The notes under the pieces: model-generated
What the model saw: the letters and a program-made list of their open reading frames with translations, nothing else
What the model was told of the DNA's origin: nothing
Database searches by the model: none
Position numbers and translations under genes: made by a program
DNA from: Blattamonas nauphoetae
Lineage: Eukaryota > Preaxostyla > Oxymonadida
Direction of reading: 5' to 3'
Length of the DNA stretch: 64,000 nucleotides
Assembly: GCA_033064195.1 (NCBI GenBank)
Contig: JARBJD010000184.1
Coordinates: 1-64,000, forward strand
Part shown: positions 1 through 12,479 of the stretch, piece after piece
Layout of the letters: each line of letters starts with the position of its first letter
Numbering within the stretch: position 1 is the first letter of the stretch

Positions 1-539
1 GTATATATTCGCAGCTTTTCAAGCAAGTATTGTCAGCAATGTTCAGTCCACCACCAGGTTGCACGGAACGAGATATAAAGCAGCCCTGGTCGCTGCTTTG
101 CCAGGTGCGTTTGAAAGCAACTACACCTGATATTATCCGTGCATCATTCTCAGCCACTGGTATTTCCCCACTTTCACTTGAGGCACTAATCAAAATCTTC
201 AGAAATATCAAAATGGTGCGGGCCATCAGTTAGATCGCGTTGGAGAAGATACCTCTCCTCAATCTCCTCAAACTCACCAATCCTTACCCATCTCCTACCA
301 AAATATGTGGGATGCCTTCTGGACACCTCAGAAAGACAAATCGATCCGACTCTCCTAAATCTGAACGATTGAGAATGATTATGCAAGCCCCACCAGCCCA
401 CCCACCTCCGCCAACTCAAACTCAGTTTCATGTGGTTAAATTGAAACGAACGCAATCAGGACCCATCTCACCGTCGACTGCAACTCAGAGCTCGAACAGT
501 TCGCCTGCCACCGAAAAACGACCCATCACATTCTTCTGA
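1..539 (+). pseudogene. C-terminal remnant of a DDE transposase (pogo/Tigger type)
   Basis: The frame through position 30 reads a stretch around TPDIIRASFSATGISPLSLE (about 126-185), which resembles the end of the DDE_1 domain in pogo/Tigger transposases, where a short helix is followed by a GI.P motif. The same frame has a TAG near 231 and then continues as a Pro/Ser-rich tail to 539. A short piece of another frame at 1-75 may be the preceding part, implying a frame change. The rest of the gene lies outside the window. This is a plain DNA transposon remnant. The match rests on a short motif, so the assignment is moderate to weak. Confidence 0.38.
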
Positions 540-1000
540 CATTTCTACAAGGACGAGAACCTCTAATTCAAAGTTTCTGTCAGATTTCTTCTCACCATTG
601 TCCTCTTTTCTAGATACTTTTCGAATCACGAAATGAAATTGAAATGCGTTTGAATGAGTGTCGAAAGAGATGAAGCAAAACGAACACGATTGAAAAGTCG
701 AAACTTGCACCATCGGGTTAATTTCGATCCGCGGGTAAATTTCGAACTTTATTTGAGGTTTCAGGATCGGTCGTGGATCTCGGTACATTTATGTATTCTT
801 CATCATTTCACTCTCACTTTCATCTTATTTCAGCTCTGTTCTAACTATTTTTGGTTGAATTGTTACTTGTTTCTCATTCGTTCCCATCTCATTTTGGTCT
901 CACTTCCGTCTTCGTTTCTCGTTGTTTACTGTTTTAACCACTTCATTCATGTTTCTTTCGACTAAACTTTTTCTCACATTCAACACACTAATTTCTGTTA
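540..1000. other. Gap with no recognisable gene
   Basis: AT-rich sequence between the transposase remnant and the left repeat of the Polinton-like element. The open frames here (468-788 minus, 654-965 plus) have no recognisable domain and a composition like the surrounding non-coding DNA. The left edge of the Polinton-like element probably lies here or just after, but no terminal inverted repeat could be identified by eye. Confidence 0.5.
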
Positions 1001-1139
1001 AGTGAAGATTCCGGACTTTACCGAGATCTCACTTTCAACGGCTCACTTCATATCTCGGAATTTTTCCGTAATCTTCATCATATCACGTACATTTTGATCA
1101 CTTTTCGATGTTTTTAAGAGATAAAACCGAGAACACAAG

Positions 1140-3050
1140 CGACATTTTCACTATTGGTGTCACATTTCACGTCATTTTCACGATCGTCAATTTTCATCTC
1201 AGTCTCATACCTTGCGTTTCATTCCTTGTTTCGCTTTCTTTTACTCTGTTTTGTGAAAAAGTGATGAAAAGTTGACTAAAATGATGTGCTAGTGAAGTGA
1301 GAACGGCCCACAAAATGGAAGTGAATTGAGCAAAATGAAGAGGAATGGTGAAGAGATCAAATGTGAAATGGGAGAGAAAGTGATGAAATGAAAGGGACTA
1401 CAGTCGGTTTTGAAGTGACAAAACGGTCAAAAGCTGAGAAGTGAAAACATGAAAAGTGACTTTATGGGAGAACTATCCGACAAAATCTCCTCAAAATTCG
1501 AGCACACTCACTCATACCGTGAGAAAGAAGGATTTGTAACGAAATTCAGATCAAAAAATCCATAGTGTCAAAATGTTGGTGCAAATGTGTCGTCACAAGT
1601 GTGATCGAAAACCGACCCTCCAGAGCGAACTATAGGTGATGTACAACCAGAATTCTCAAAAAGCGTCGCTTGAGTGCGATTGTGAAGTGGTTGACGTGAA
1701 ATCAATGAGAAATGAAAATTGACAAAAAATGTGAAAACGATCGTGTGTCGAGGATCGTCAGAACCGAATGACGCGAATACCTGTCCACTATCGATTTGAC
1801 ACCTACGGAGACCATCAGAGGGCGAAAGTGACGTGTAGGAGAAGAGCGAGACGTCACTTTCTCCTCCTTAAAATTTTGTCATTTTCAAAATATGTTGTGG
1901 GGTCGGATCAAACTTTTTTCAAAGGTGCTTTTTCCTAAAATTTCACCTATCAACATCAATTTCGTAATTTTAGAACGTGTTTGAACACAATTTGAGACAT
2001 AAAGCGGTTCATAGTGGCGAAATCCGAACATCGACTTTTCGTCACTTTTCAACCTAAGTTCGGTACACAGTTCGACGAATTCTCAACCGATTTTGATCAA
2101 ACCTCTTTTGATCGATGACCAGTGTCCCCGAGATTTTAGAATTTTTGCAGAATTTTTCGAAATGGTTCAACTGTTGGTTTCACTTGATTTGTGGTCAAAA
2201 TAGATTTTCAGTAGTTTCATGACCTATCATGGTACTTTCTCAAGTGAGGACGGTCTCCAAAATACAACCACTATCCAAGCGAACGTAATACTCGTTCTTT
2301 GTTCGTAAATCGCGATATTTGAATGGCTCAAGTACCTTTGTGTATGTTCCAATGAGTTCACAATTCTCTTTTCAATTCATTTTCAACAAACGATTGTGTG
2401 TATCGTTTTCGTTTGTTCTGATGAGTTCTGAATCCTTTCATCCATTTTGATGGGATCACTATCCATTCGATTCCTTCATGTCGATATGTTACTGGGGTAC
2501 TTGAATGAGTGTATTCTGAAACGAGTTCACAATTTTCGTTTTCAATGATTCGAGAAACTTTTCTTTCGTACAACAATTGGATACTTGAATGAATCTCTGA
2601 CGATTCGTATGTGGTCTAGATCCTTTGACAAAACGCGGTAAGTACACTCGATAAATGTCATCTGGTTTATCTTCATGATAATATTCGAAAGTACTCGATG
2701 TGAGATATGTTGTTCCTTGTCGATTGAGAGTTGGTGGAACTTTCATCTTCAAATTTTCTTTGTCCAAATTTCCTGTAGTTGATTTGGTGTTAATACGCAA
2801 CTCATTTTATCCAAATTAAAAATTGAATAAAAAGAAATCGAATTTGTTTTTGGAAAGTACTCAAAAAGCTTCAAAAGGACACTTTTCAAGAGGTCATTTT
2901 TGGCTATTATTTTCGAATTTAGGGCACTTTTTGAGGTCATCGAAATGTCATAAATTCCTTTTAATACAAGATACAAAATTGGTCAATCGGCGTTGACTTT
3001 TTAGTTTTGATTTCAAAGCCAATTTCAGATTGGTTCTCAAATCGCTTCTA
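1140..3050. repeat. Left direct repeat of the Polinton-like element
   Basis: Same orientation as 13,995-15,915. Long shared blocks include the stretch around 2,240-2,370 (matching 15,080-15,215) and the AT-rich tail at 2,800-3,050 (matching 15,655-15,915). Similarity is clear but interrupted by many substitutions and small length differences. It carries a decayed copy of the small repeat-protein gene found whole in the right repeat. The upstream part (1,140-1,460) is a loose match to 13,995-14,460. Confidence 0.7.
2358..2815 (-). pseudogene. Decayed copy of the element's small repeat-protein gene
   Basis: Recognisable on the minus strand as a relative of the 200-residue gene at 15,064-15,666, sharing the about 60-residue unit with the YR.EGIEW and PSKWMKG words. 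It is part of the left flanking repeat and is broken. Function unknown. Confidence 0.65.
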
Positions 3051-3293
3051 CCACTACTTAAAGAATCTTCGAATATGTGTTGAAGAGGGATTGTTTTGTT
3101 GCATCTGCGATTTGATATCCGTAGCAGACAGTTGTTGCTTTGTCTTCCGGAATTGGATCCATTATTATCGATGATGACATTGTTGGTGACGTTGGAACTG
3201 AAGAAGAACTTGTGTGTTTTGTAAATTGACAACTTAGAATTGGTTGCATCACTTTCTATAAAAATAAAAAATATATATTTATGTTTTAATCAC

Positions 3294-4156
3294 TCATATC
3301 TTTCTCAAGTGTGCGAATCGAGCATATTCGGGCATATACATTGTTTGATATTGTCCTGTATCTCTTGTTCGATATGCTTCATTCGTCAGTTGATTCAAAA
3401 TTGTTGATATTTCAACATTGTATTGACCAAGGAATTCACTCAAATACGTTGGATTTGTTGTCGTAATGTCAAGAAATTGTGGATTTACCAATTCTTTGAA
3501 ATCTTTCCTGTTCTTGACTCTCTGACATTCTTCATTTGTGCTAACGAAGTTTTGAACATTATCTTCAAGCCATTTATCCCACATCTTTGATGCTATTTTA
3601 GACTGAATTGAATTGAAACCATATTATCCAATATTCCCTTGCTAACTTCAACTGGATTTTCTTTACTGGCACGATATACCTTCAACGTATCAGTCATATA
3701 GTCACCGACAGCTTTCTTCATTATTGCATAAGGTTGTTGTGATCGTTGCTTTTGCTTGTCTCCATAGCTCACCTCATGATAGTTTCCTGGTAAATCGTAT
3801 GTTCCAGTCTTGAGGAAATTGTTGTGTGCAGCTTTGATTCTTCTTCCATGATCTTGACGAAATGATGAATATGGTTGTTGTCTTCGCATATCTGGTGTAG
3901 GATTCATTGAATAGTAAGTCTCGACTACAGGTCTGCTGTTGTATGGTGCAAGCATGAACCCATTCGCTGCAATCAGATCACCAGTTTCTTTGTCATAAAT
4001 CATTACATCAGGAACTTTACCATATTTTTCCATTTTGACTTCCCAATTTTGTCCAGTTCGTTCAGTATACTCTAATGCTGATGGAACACTACTGAGTGCA
4101 GAATTGAATTTGGTGCGAATGTCATCATCAGCATAGATTCTTTTCATTGCATCCAT
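3294..4156 (-). pseudogene. Element gene of unknown function (possible virion protein region)
   Basis: A protein-like stretch on the minus strand beside the ATPase region, rich in charged and aromatic residues, with no domain I can name. In Polintons the genes next to the ATPase often encode virion-type proteins or a protease, but nothing visible here proves either, so the role is inferred only from position. The region appears broken. Confidence 0.4.
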
Positions 4157-4386
4157 TGTCCCCTGCTCCTATCTCATTTTCGGTTTCTTTGGTTGTGCTT
4201 TTCTCTGCGGGAATGTATTGTATCTTCGACATTGTGTTTTCATACACAATAAAAACCAAAAGTATATTTTAATTAGAGTTAAATCATAAATGAAAAGAAC
4301 GAATTCCATTCTAAGGGCATCACCCGTATCTTCAACAACAAAATCTTTGGTTTCGCGGAGGGTGGAACCCTCTTCTCTTAGCATAC

Positions 4387-5153
4387 GTGAATGCAAAACT
4401 GAGTGAAGCATCTAGTAGGAATGTTTCTCATGAAGTTCAATCACAAATACATCCAGACCTAAATTTCAATCGCAATAGTGTGAATGTCCTCGTTGGAAAC
4501 AGAGGTGGGAAAACATTCAATACTCTTCGAGAAGTTGCCAAGCTCCAAAATGTTAATGTTAGGAATGAACTCTTTCACCTGTTGGTCTTCGTCACTGATA
4601 AGAACATTGATCCAACTTTCGATAAATTCAAACCAATACTGAACGTTCCATACGTGAAAGTGAAATATGATGAAGCTTTGCCGTTTCTGTTGGAACTTTC
4701 TGAATCAAAAGCTGCTTATGAAGAGATTATTGACAATCAATGGCAAGATAGAATCACTGATGAATGCAGGGATGATATCTTGAATGCTCTCTACATTGAT
4801 GACTTCTCAGTGAAGAATCTCCAAACGATTATTCTCCTTGATGACTGTCGCAGAATTCTTGGTGATTGTAGAACATCCAAAATAGAATGACAATGATGGA
4901 CTTGTTATTGGAGAATCGACAACCGAAATTCACTTTCTTTCTGACGATGCATGAACTCTTCAGTTTGTCAGCAGATATGAAGTCAAACATTGATTCAATG
5001 TGGATCTTTGGAGGATTCAACAAAGAACGAATCAGCAGAGTCTATCCTCAACTGAATGCACCAACTGACATTCGACAGTTCTGGAACATCTATCAACGAA
5101 AACAAAATGTGAAGCAATCATTCTTCGAAACAATACAGATGGAGTTGCACTGA
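4387..5153 (+). pseudogene. FtsK/HerA-type packaging ATPase region of the Polinton-like element
   Basis: The only plus-strand gene region of the element core. It shows a P-loop-like glycine/lysine stretch near its start and a hydrophobic run followed by acidic residues about 110 residues later, the spacing of Walker A and B in the small packaging ATPases of Polintons and related viruses. The assignment also relies on the neighbouring integrase and polymerase. The region is broken. Confidence 0.55.
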
Positions 5154-5589
5154 CTGAGATCAGCAAAGATGGTTTAATTTAGTGTCCGATTGCTCTTGGA
5201 TGAGACTGCCAATCGTGTCTGTCAATGTACGAATTGATTCTTCAATGTCTGATAATCTTTGATCAATCGAGAATGAAGTGGAGTCACCTGTGTTGTCATG
5301 GTTTATTTTTCTAAGTGTAATCTCACCTCTTATTTTTGTTATTTTGTATCCGTCAATTCTGATCAACCGATTCAGTTTCTGGGTCGTATATTCGTTCAGT
5401 TCTTTTCTGTTCTTTCCAAAACTTCTGAAAATCATAGATGTTTTCAAAACAGTTCTGTTTAGGATCAAACGGTTCTAAAATCTTTAGATCTTAATCAAAA
5501 TGTTCTAAAACTTTGGATCTTTTCAAAATGTAATAAACTGTTCCGAATCATTTTAAACCGAATAAAAATATTTGAAACACTTTTTGAAA

Positions 5590-6865
5590 TTAAATGATAT
5601 TAAATTCATCAATGAACTCTGGTGATAAATCATCGATGGAAGCAGCATGATACTTTGTGTGTTGAATTGGAACGTACACTATTTTGGTAGACACGTGAGC
5701 CCGTTCAGAGTTTTGCCACCACATTTCCGTGTTTATATTCAATGAATTGTCCAACAAATTGAAACTGTCTTCGCTTCTTCTGAAACTTGGCAACAGTCTT
5801 GTCCAAATCAAGGTGGATCAGTAGAATGTTTCCTGATTTATATCGCCAAAGCAGTTGTGTTGACTGATGTCTCTGGATGTTCTTCAATTGTTCTTCACAA
5901 CTGAGAGACAGTGCCTCTATCTCTATTATTTTGTGCTTGCTGTGGAGTGAACTTGTTCCAGTACGCTCGATGTGGTGTCATGTTGTAGTATTCCACCATC
6001 TGATTCATCAGTGAATGATTTGCCATCTGTGTCGCATTGTCCTGAATCCATCTCTGATTGTTCTGATCACTCGATCGACAATTCTATTGTGATTTGTGAA
6101 TGGTGAGCTTGTGAAATATGTACCTTTTCTTGAAGTTAATTGATGCTTCCACTTGTCCACGCCGTTCTCCGTCACTACGAATGTTGTTGATATGAATTCC
6201 ACGATGATAAATCAGATCATTGATTGCAGTTTTGACTTTGCTCCATGATTTATCCAGTACAGGAATAACTACAAGGTATTTGGTGTTGATGTTGATGGCA
6301 AACAGGTACATCTGCAGGACTGTTTTTGACGTTGGTGATTGGATAAAACGAGATCAATTTCCCATGATCCGAACTTGGGAGAAAAGTATGGTCTGTCACA
6401 CTTTTGTGGAACCTTTTGTCTGATGTCTTCTGTGGATCTCCAGTGATGTCTTTGGACATGAATTGCATTTTGATCGAAATGGATACACAATTTTCTCTGT
6501 TGTTTTAGGAATCATTGGTGGATCAATTCTCATTCTGTCACCTCCTTTTTCTCTCTGGATTTTCCTCGGATGTGCAGCACTCCATCTATGATCATATTCC
6601 TCATACCAATCCTGAAATGATCTTCCTCGAATGGTATTTGTTTTGTGTGAGTCAGAATGAAGTCAAGATCTTCGTTCGCAATCTTTCTGTTTCTTGAGGC
6701 TCGAACAAAAGTGTCTCTGTTCATTTTATTTGCATCAAGAATGTGTGAGGTAATAAAGTGTTCCATCTGCTTTTGATTATTCATGATTGAGTTCTCAGCT
6801 TTGATCTGTTCATCTTCTGAGTCATTTCTCTGTTGATGATCAAACAATCCTTTCATTCGTCCCAA
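5590..6865 (-). pseudogene. Integrase (rve-type) region of the Polinton-like element
   Basis: Minus-strand stretch with words typical of the integrase core (a YLFAININTKY-like beta strand and a later IRSDGE-like strand) and, towards 5,590, a tail rich in aromatic residues as seen after the core in Polinton integrases. The N-terminal part lies towards 6,865. It is readable only in pieces and is broken. Confidence 0.6.
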
Positions 6866-7259
6866 CTTATTGAGTAATTTGCTGTGTCGTCGGTTCGTAG
6901 TGTCTGATCTCTCTCACAGGGTGTTTGGACGCAGTTGTTCTGATTGACATTGGTGGATTGGGAATAATGACATCATCCTCCTCCTCTTCAAATCTCCTCT
7001 CCTTCATTGATATTCATATTCAAACCCCATTGATTTCAAGTTTCTCATCTGTCCATTTTGATTGAGATTCAGGTGATTCTATTGCTATTGGTCTTTGCAC
7101 TGGAATTGGTATTGGTCTTGCCTCTGCAGGCCTTCGAATCCGTGGTGAAAATTCACTCTTGAGTCACCTCGTGATGATAAAATTGATATGCTTCGAATGC
7201 AAGTTTAGCAGTGCTATCCCGAATACGAACTCCTAGGAAGTTGCTAACAAATTGTTGAA

Positions 7260-7481
7260 CTACTTTCTTCCATCAGGTAGTGATAATTCAGGAGATAAAC
7301 CTCCATTGAACCAATCCTCGAAGTATGTTTCATCATTTCCATCAAATGGTCCATTAGAATCAGCGCCATGATAGACAGGTAAAACGTTAGTTAAAGTCCA
7401 TTTCTCGACAATTTCTGTTTTGGAATGCTGTGTGCACCGAAGAAGTCTATTCACTAAAGCATTAATCTGTCGTGTGTTCAT
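7260..7481 (-). CDS. Small element protein, 73 aa, unknown
   Basis: A short minus-strand frame between the integrase and polymerase regions, beginning MNTRQINALVNRLL and ending in an acidic, aromatic stretch (YFEDWFNGGLSPEL). It starts just downstream of an AT-rich gap, as the other element genes do. No family recognised. It may be a whole small gene or the start of a longer one continuing towards 6,880, where proline-rich coding-like sequence is visible. Confidence 0.35.
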   Translation of the reverse strand: MNTRQINALVNRLLRCTQHSKTEIVEKWTLTNVLPVYHGADSNGPFDGNDETYFEDWFNGGLSPELSLPDGRK

Positions 7482-7710
7482 TTTACAAAATAAAGTTTGT
7501 GTTTATTCTATAATATAATCAGTTGCTTCAGTCCATGAATGAATGGAGGACACGATTCATTTTCAAGTACGATTGCCTTCAGATGAATTCCACTGAGACT
7601 GAGTTTCTGTTGTTGTATTTTCGCATCTCAAATCCATTTGTATTCTCTTCGCTCACGATTCTTCTTGTCTGGAAGTTCAAATGTGAGTCAAGACACTTCA
7701 TACGTCACTT

Positions 7711-10700
7711 GTGATATTTGTTTCTTTAGAGACACTCTTTGATCTTTGGGAGACTTCCTTTTCAATTGCTAATCCCAACAGCTTCTTCTCATCGTCAACT
7801 CCTTTTCAGGATTGGGAAACCATTCATATTTGTGAGCATCATAGAATTCTTTGTCAGCAATCACGTGTTCAAATTGTTGATGGATTCCAGCATTCGGATC
7901 TCCACTAATTGCCCAATAGAGTCTGTGTCTCCCTCACAGAAGTGAATCCTTGTTCATGTCTAGACATTTGTACATGAAGTTGTAGATGAAATTTAGATAC
8001 CAGAACTTGGCATTGTCGAGTGTGAATACTGCTTCTTGCAGACAAGTTTTACACGATGCTTTCTCTCTGTCTTCAATCACGATGTAGTTGTCCCATTGAT
8101 CTCTCTTGCTACAAATCCTTTCATCATTTGCTTCAAGTATGTTCTCTTCTCATTGCAGATTGTGATTGAGTTGTACTTCTCAGTGTTCATTCCATCATAT
8201 CCGTAACTTCATTGGTTGGTCTTACAGAATTGTTCTTTTCCTTTGTTTCCAACCTTCATTGCTTCTATTCTATCATTCATGAATGAGGTCACAAATGGTT
8301 CGAATCCAGCATGTCTCGAGAATACCATTACAGTCTTAATGTCGTCGACAATGAAGTGACAGTAGTCGATGAGGAACCACAGATAGTATGTCGAAAAGAA
8401 CATATACTGATCGTGTGTGCTCAAGAGTTGGGTCAGCTTTCTTTGTTTGTCATCAGTCTTCAATCCATGCTTCTTCATCAGTGAATATGTCTTCTCCAAT
8501 GTTCTCTTCTGTTGTATTGACCACAATGTTTCTGAAGATTGGTGGGAAGTTAATGAAATCATTAATGTACTTCTCGTCGATGTGTCCTTTCAGTTCTGCA
8601 ACGAACAATGTCTTCTGATTCTTGTCATCAATAATCTTTCGACATTCTTTATCTCCTGTTGCTGTGTACAAACATCTTCCTGGCATGTACATTCTGTGAT
8701 TAGTGTATGGATTGTTTTGTTCTTGATTGAGGAGAAAGCACTTGGGTAGAGGAATTAAAGTCAACACCACAGACGTGAGTCATTTTATGTTCTGTATCTT
8801 TGAGATAACTCTTCCGTCTTCATAAGTGAAGTGATTGATTGAGTCACGTCTTTGATGTTCTGTCGATGTTGAACATTCGATAATCCACCAGTCACTGCTG
8901 CTCTCAGTTTGTGATAGGTTTGCTCATGTGTCAGAGTCATAGGTAATGATTTCCAGATGCAATACTTCTTAAGTTGAATTCTCAATCGAGTGAGATGTTC
9001 ATCTTTGTCTGACTTGTATGTGTTGCAGTAATCACAGCAGATCTTCACGTTCTCTTTAGAATGTCCTTTCGAATTGTCGATTCGATCCAACGTTGGTCGT
9101 ACTGCTTGTGTGAAGTGACACTTGCATATATAGCACACTCTCTTGCACTGTTGAACAAACCAGTCGTAATCCGCTTCAGTGACATTTTGTCAGTACTGCG
9201 ATGAGCTTTCTGGTCTTGATAGATGTACGATGCAACTTTGTACTTCCAGTATTGCTTGGTGATTTTATTTCTCCAGATTGATCCACTCCATTGAAATCAT
9301 CGTCGATATCAAAGTCTTTGTAGGCACACGCATATTTGATTGCAGAAGCGTTGGCTGACAATGAGAGATTGTGCAACATATCCACTTTGTATTGGAAGTT
9401 CAGATCAATCAGATTGTCCAGAGGTGCAATCATACATTCGACATCTCTGATGTTGTAGAATTTCAGATATTCCCAACGGTTCTTGAATCCTTGTTTGTTC
9501 CAATCATCAAGGTACATTTGGTAGTCACTGTCGGACATTTCACTGTTGTTCAGACTCGAATAGAATTCATATTTGGAGAATGGTTCTTGTTTGCTCAGCA
9601 CTGTATCGTAGTCTGATGAGTCGAATGATTCGTAAGCAAAGAATGATTTCTGGAGTGTAGTGTTTCCTCCGAAAGCTTTGACTGCATTATCCAAAAGTCA
9701 TTGGTCCGGTATACGACATCATGTCAATAAAGCGAAGAACCTGTTGTGTCTTCTCATGTCGGATCAGTACTTGTTTGTACTTCGTTGTGGATCCAAGGAA
9801 GCTCACCACTTTCCAATCCTTGTCGACGAGATCTCGGAAGATGAGATTGATGTCGAATCTGGAGCTATTGAATCCAATCACACTGACTTCATTTTGTGAG
9901 GGTATTTCCAGGTCTTCGTAGTAGTTGTCATCTCGTACTGTCTCAGCATATCTGAAGAGTTCTCTGATCCATTGCTTCACAAAGTCCTTTCCATCTCGAA
10001 GATCAAAGTAGATTGACTTCACACCTGATTTTGTTTTGATTGCAGATGCAACGGAGAGAGGCTTCAAAGTGTGAGATCAGTTGTGTGTTGTCATCAGAGA
10101 ATAAATTGTCAAGAATGAGATCTTCCATGGTTTCGAAATCGTATGTGATGTAGTATTGTGTTGGTTTGAATTCGTCTTGTCTTTGTGTGCCATCAGAAAT
10201 TCAAATGTTCGATTGTTGAGAATATGTGGAACGTATGGTCTTGGTGTCTTGTCAAGTGAGATCTTCTTCACATGTTTTCCATCAAGTTCTTTGCACTCTC
10301 TGAGATGCTTCTCAAAATCTCTGCTGTAGTTTTTATTCTTCACTTGGAATCCTCTAGACTGACAATATGGACAGAGTTTGTATCCAGTGATTTTCTCAGG
10401 ATCCACAATAAACATCACATGGACGAGAGTTGCCGTCAGTGGAATCATCAGAATGGGAAGAACTCTTGCATCATCATTGTCGTTGATGTACGATTGACTG
10501 AGGAAGTATCGTTTCTTGTCTTCGTCGTATTCATAAATGTGAACTGTGATGTTGAATTGAATCATCGCTTTCTCAATGTCACATGCAATATCAAATCCAG
10601 GATAATTCTGAAGATGTGGGGTCAATTGTCGAGATTGGAGATGAGTGAGATTCATCCATTGTGCGAACAATCTGTAGGCTTCACTGTTCCTCATATTGAT

Positions 10701-11782
10701 AGATATTTTCTTGCCTTGAACTTCAGGAAGTGTGAGGAATGATAGCGCTTGAAAGAAGCAGATATTGTACTCAGAATCGATGTATCGAACATTCCTCGTT
10801 TTGATGTGTTCAGTGAGAATTGCATTGGCTTTTCCTGCATCTGGAAATCGATAGACTCAACCAGAATGGAGTGGAATGTAATGTAAACGGTCTTCGTATC
10901 CATCAGTGTTCTCTCTTCTGATTCTTTTATCAGATTGATTGCATATTTTGAATACTCATTGATGTCGCCTGAACTTCTGATCACAGTTGGGAATCTCTTC
11001 GATGTATTCTCCAATTCTGGTCTGAAGTCATTGTAAGTTGTCTCATCTTTGTCTTTTCTCTCGATGATCTTTCCAAAGTCAATACTAATCTTGAATGGAT
11101 GATCTTTCTCCTTGTCGAACACTGCTTTAGTGAAGGTTGTGATTTCCTCGACATTCTTCAGATGATTGTGGAAGTACAACTGATATGGTTTTCCATTGTC
11201 TTCAACCTTCTCGACCTCATTCTTTTTGAACTTCCTTCGTGCATCCATGAGACAAGAATTGAATGCTGCTTTGTCTCGTGGTTCAGCAAGTAGAATGCAT
11301 TCTTCAAATCCCTCAAATGTCTGCACTTCTCTCTTTTCCATTTGTTCATTTTTCTTCTGAATGATTAACAGATTCTTCATCCAATGATCCATCAGCTTCT
11401 CTTCAATTGATTTCAGTTTCCACGTCATTTTGAACACTTGCTTTTTCAGTTCCTCTTTGTTCACTCTTGGATTTTCTTTCATGATTTGCATTCTTGCTTT
11501 GCTGTCTTCTTCATTCATCATTGCATTGTTGTTGTGCTCTTCCAGTTTGTGAATAAAATCATCAATCTGATAGTTGGTAATATTCCTTATCTCTCCTTCA
11601 AAATGGAGATCTGGATTCTTGAGCATTGACAGGAGATATGCACGATGATGTTGGTAGTTTCTAATGTTTGGATTATATGTTCGATCATAGCCATGTTCAT
11701 CCTTGAATTCAAAGGTGGTGTTTGGAAATAGTGCTCTTATTTTCGTGATGCTGTCTGTGACAAATTTCAGTGTCGCCGCCAT
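7711..11782 (-). pseudogene. Protein-primed family B DNA polymerase region of the Polinton-like element
   Basis: The largest gene region of the element. The well-preserved N-terminal third is a charged, helical domain. The middle shows exonuclease-type blocks (IGFNSSRFD near 9,860 and YNIRDVE near 9,445), and the distal part has palm-type blocks. A cysteine-rich HNH/treble-clef-like block (CYICKCHF, DRIDNSKGH, CCDYCN) sits within the polymerase near 9,000-9,130. This order fits pPolB of Polintons. The region is broken in several places and is treated as a fossil. Confidence 0.7.
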
Positions 11783-11825
11783 TTACTACAAATTAAAAAA
11801 TCCGAAAATAAAAAAAGTTGAGCGT

Positions 11826-12215
11826 TTATTTCTGTTTTCTCTGATGGGGCTTTATCGTTGCCTTTAGCCAGGAATCAAGTCTAATTCTGAACACTTCACT
11901 TCCGCCAATCTCTCGATATGTGAATGGAACCAGAACTTTGGTGTACTCACCGACGAGCTCACAATTATATTTCTTCAGTTCATTTTCGACGAATGATTGA
12001 GTGCAGTGCCGACGTTTTGCTATGTGTGGTCGGTTTCCTTGATTCCACAACTTTGGTTTTATTCTCCATTCAACTCCCTCATGAACATACGTCACCGGCA
12101 CATTATTTCTGACATACTCAGAGACTAGCGAACAGTTCTCTTCTTTCATTGATTCAATTAATGCTTGTTCTGAACATACTCGACGTCTTTCGTTGTACAT
12201 TTCAGTTGGATTCAT
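11826..12215 (-). CDS. Small repeat protein of the element, 129 aa
   Basis: Appears whole. It contains two units of the about 60-residue repeat shared with 15,064-15,666: a CSLVSEY/CELVGEY start, a PVTY or PFTY word, an EW or FRI strand, a tryptophan, and RPH or KPH before a basic tail. The layout recalls small viral and homing-endonuclease-associated repeats thought to bind nucleic acid, but the cysteine pairs of those families are missing, so the function is not known. It lies between the polymerase region and the palindromic satellite. Confidence 0.55.
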   Translation of the reverse strand: MNPTEMYNERRRVCSEQALIESMKEENCSLVSEYVRNNVPVTYVHEGVEWRIKPKLWNQGNRPHIAKRRHCTQSFVENELKKYNCELVGEYTKVLVPFTYREIGGSEVFRIRLDSWLKATIKPHQRKQK

Positions 12216-12479
12216 TTAATACAAATTAAAAAATTCAAAAATAAATTTACATTCGTGATTTTATCATTTGTGATCTTCCGAGACTTCGATTCTGTCATCG
12301 ATGGGTTCGATCAGTCTTGTTTGATCAGCGAAAGTACTTCAATGGGACACGATCATCCCTTCTCATTCCTGACGTCTCTTTACTGTTTCGTTTAGGTGTG
12401 TTATGCTTTCTACTTTCACATTTGTTCTCTCTTCTTTTTTGTCTCTTCATTCTTGTTCTCGATCCTTCACTTTTTTCTG

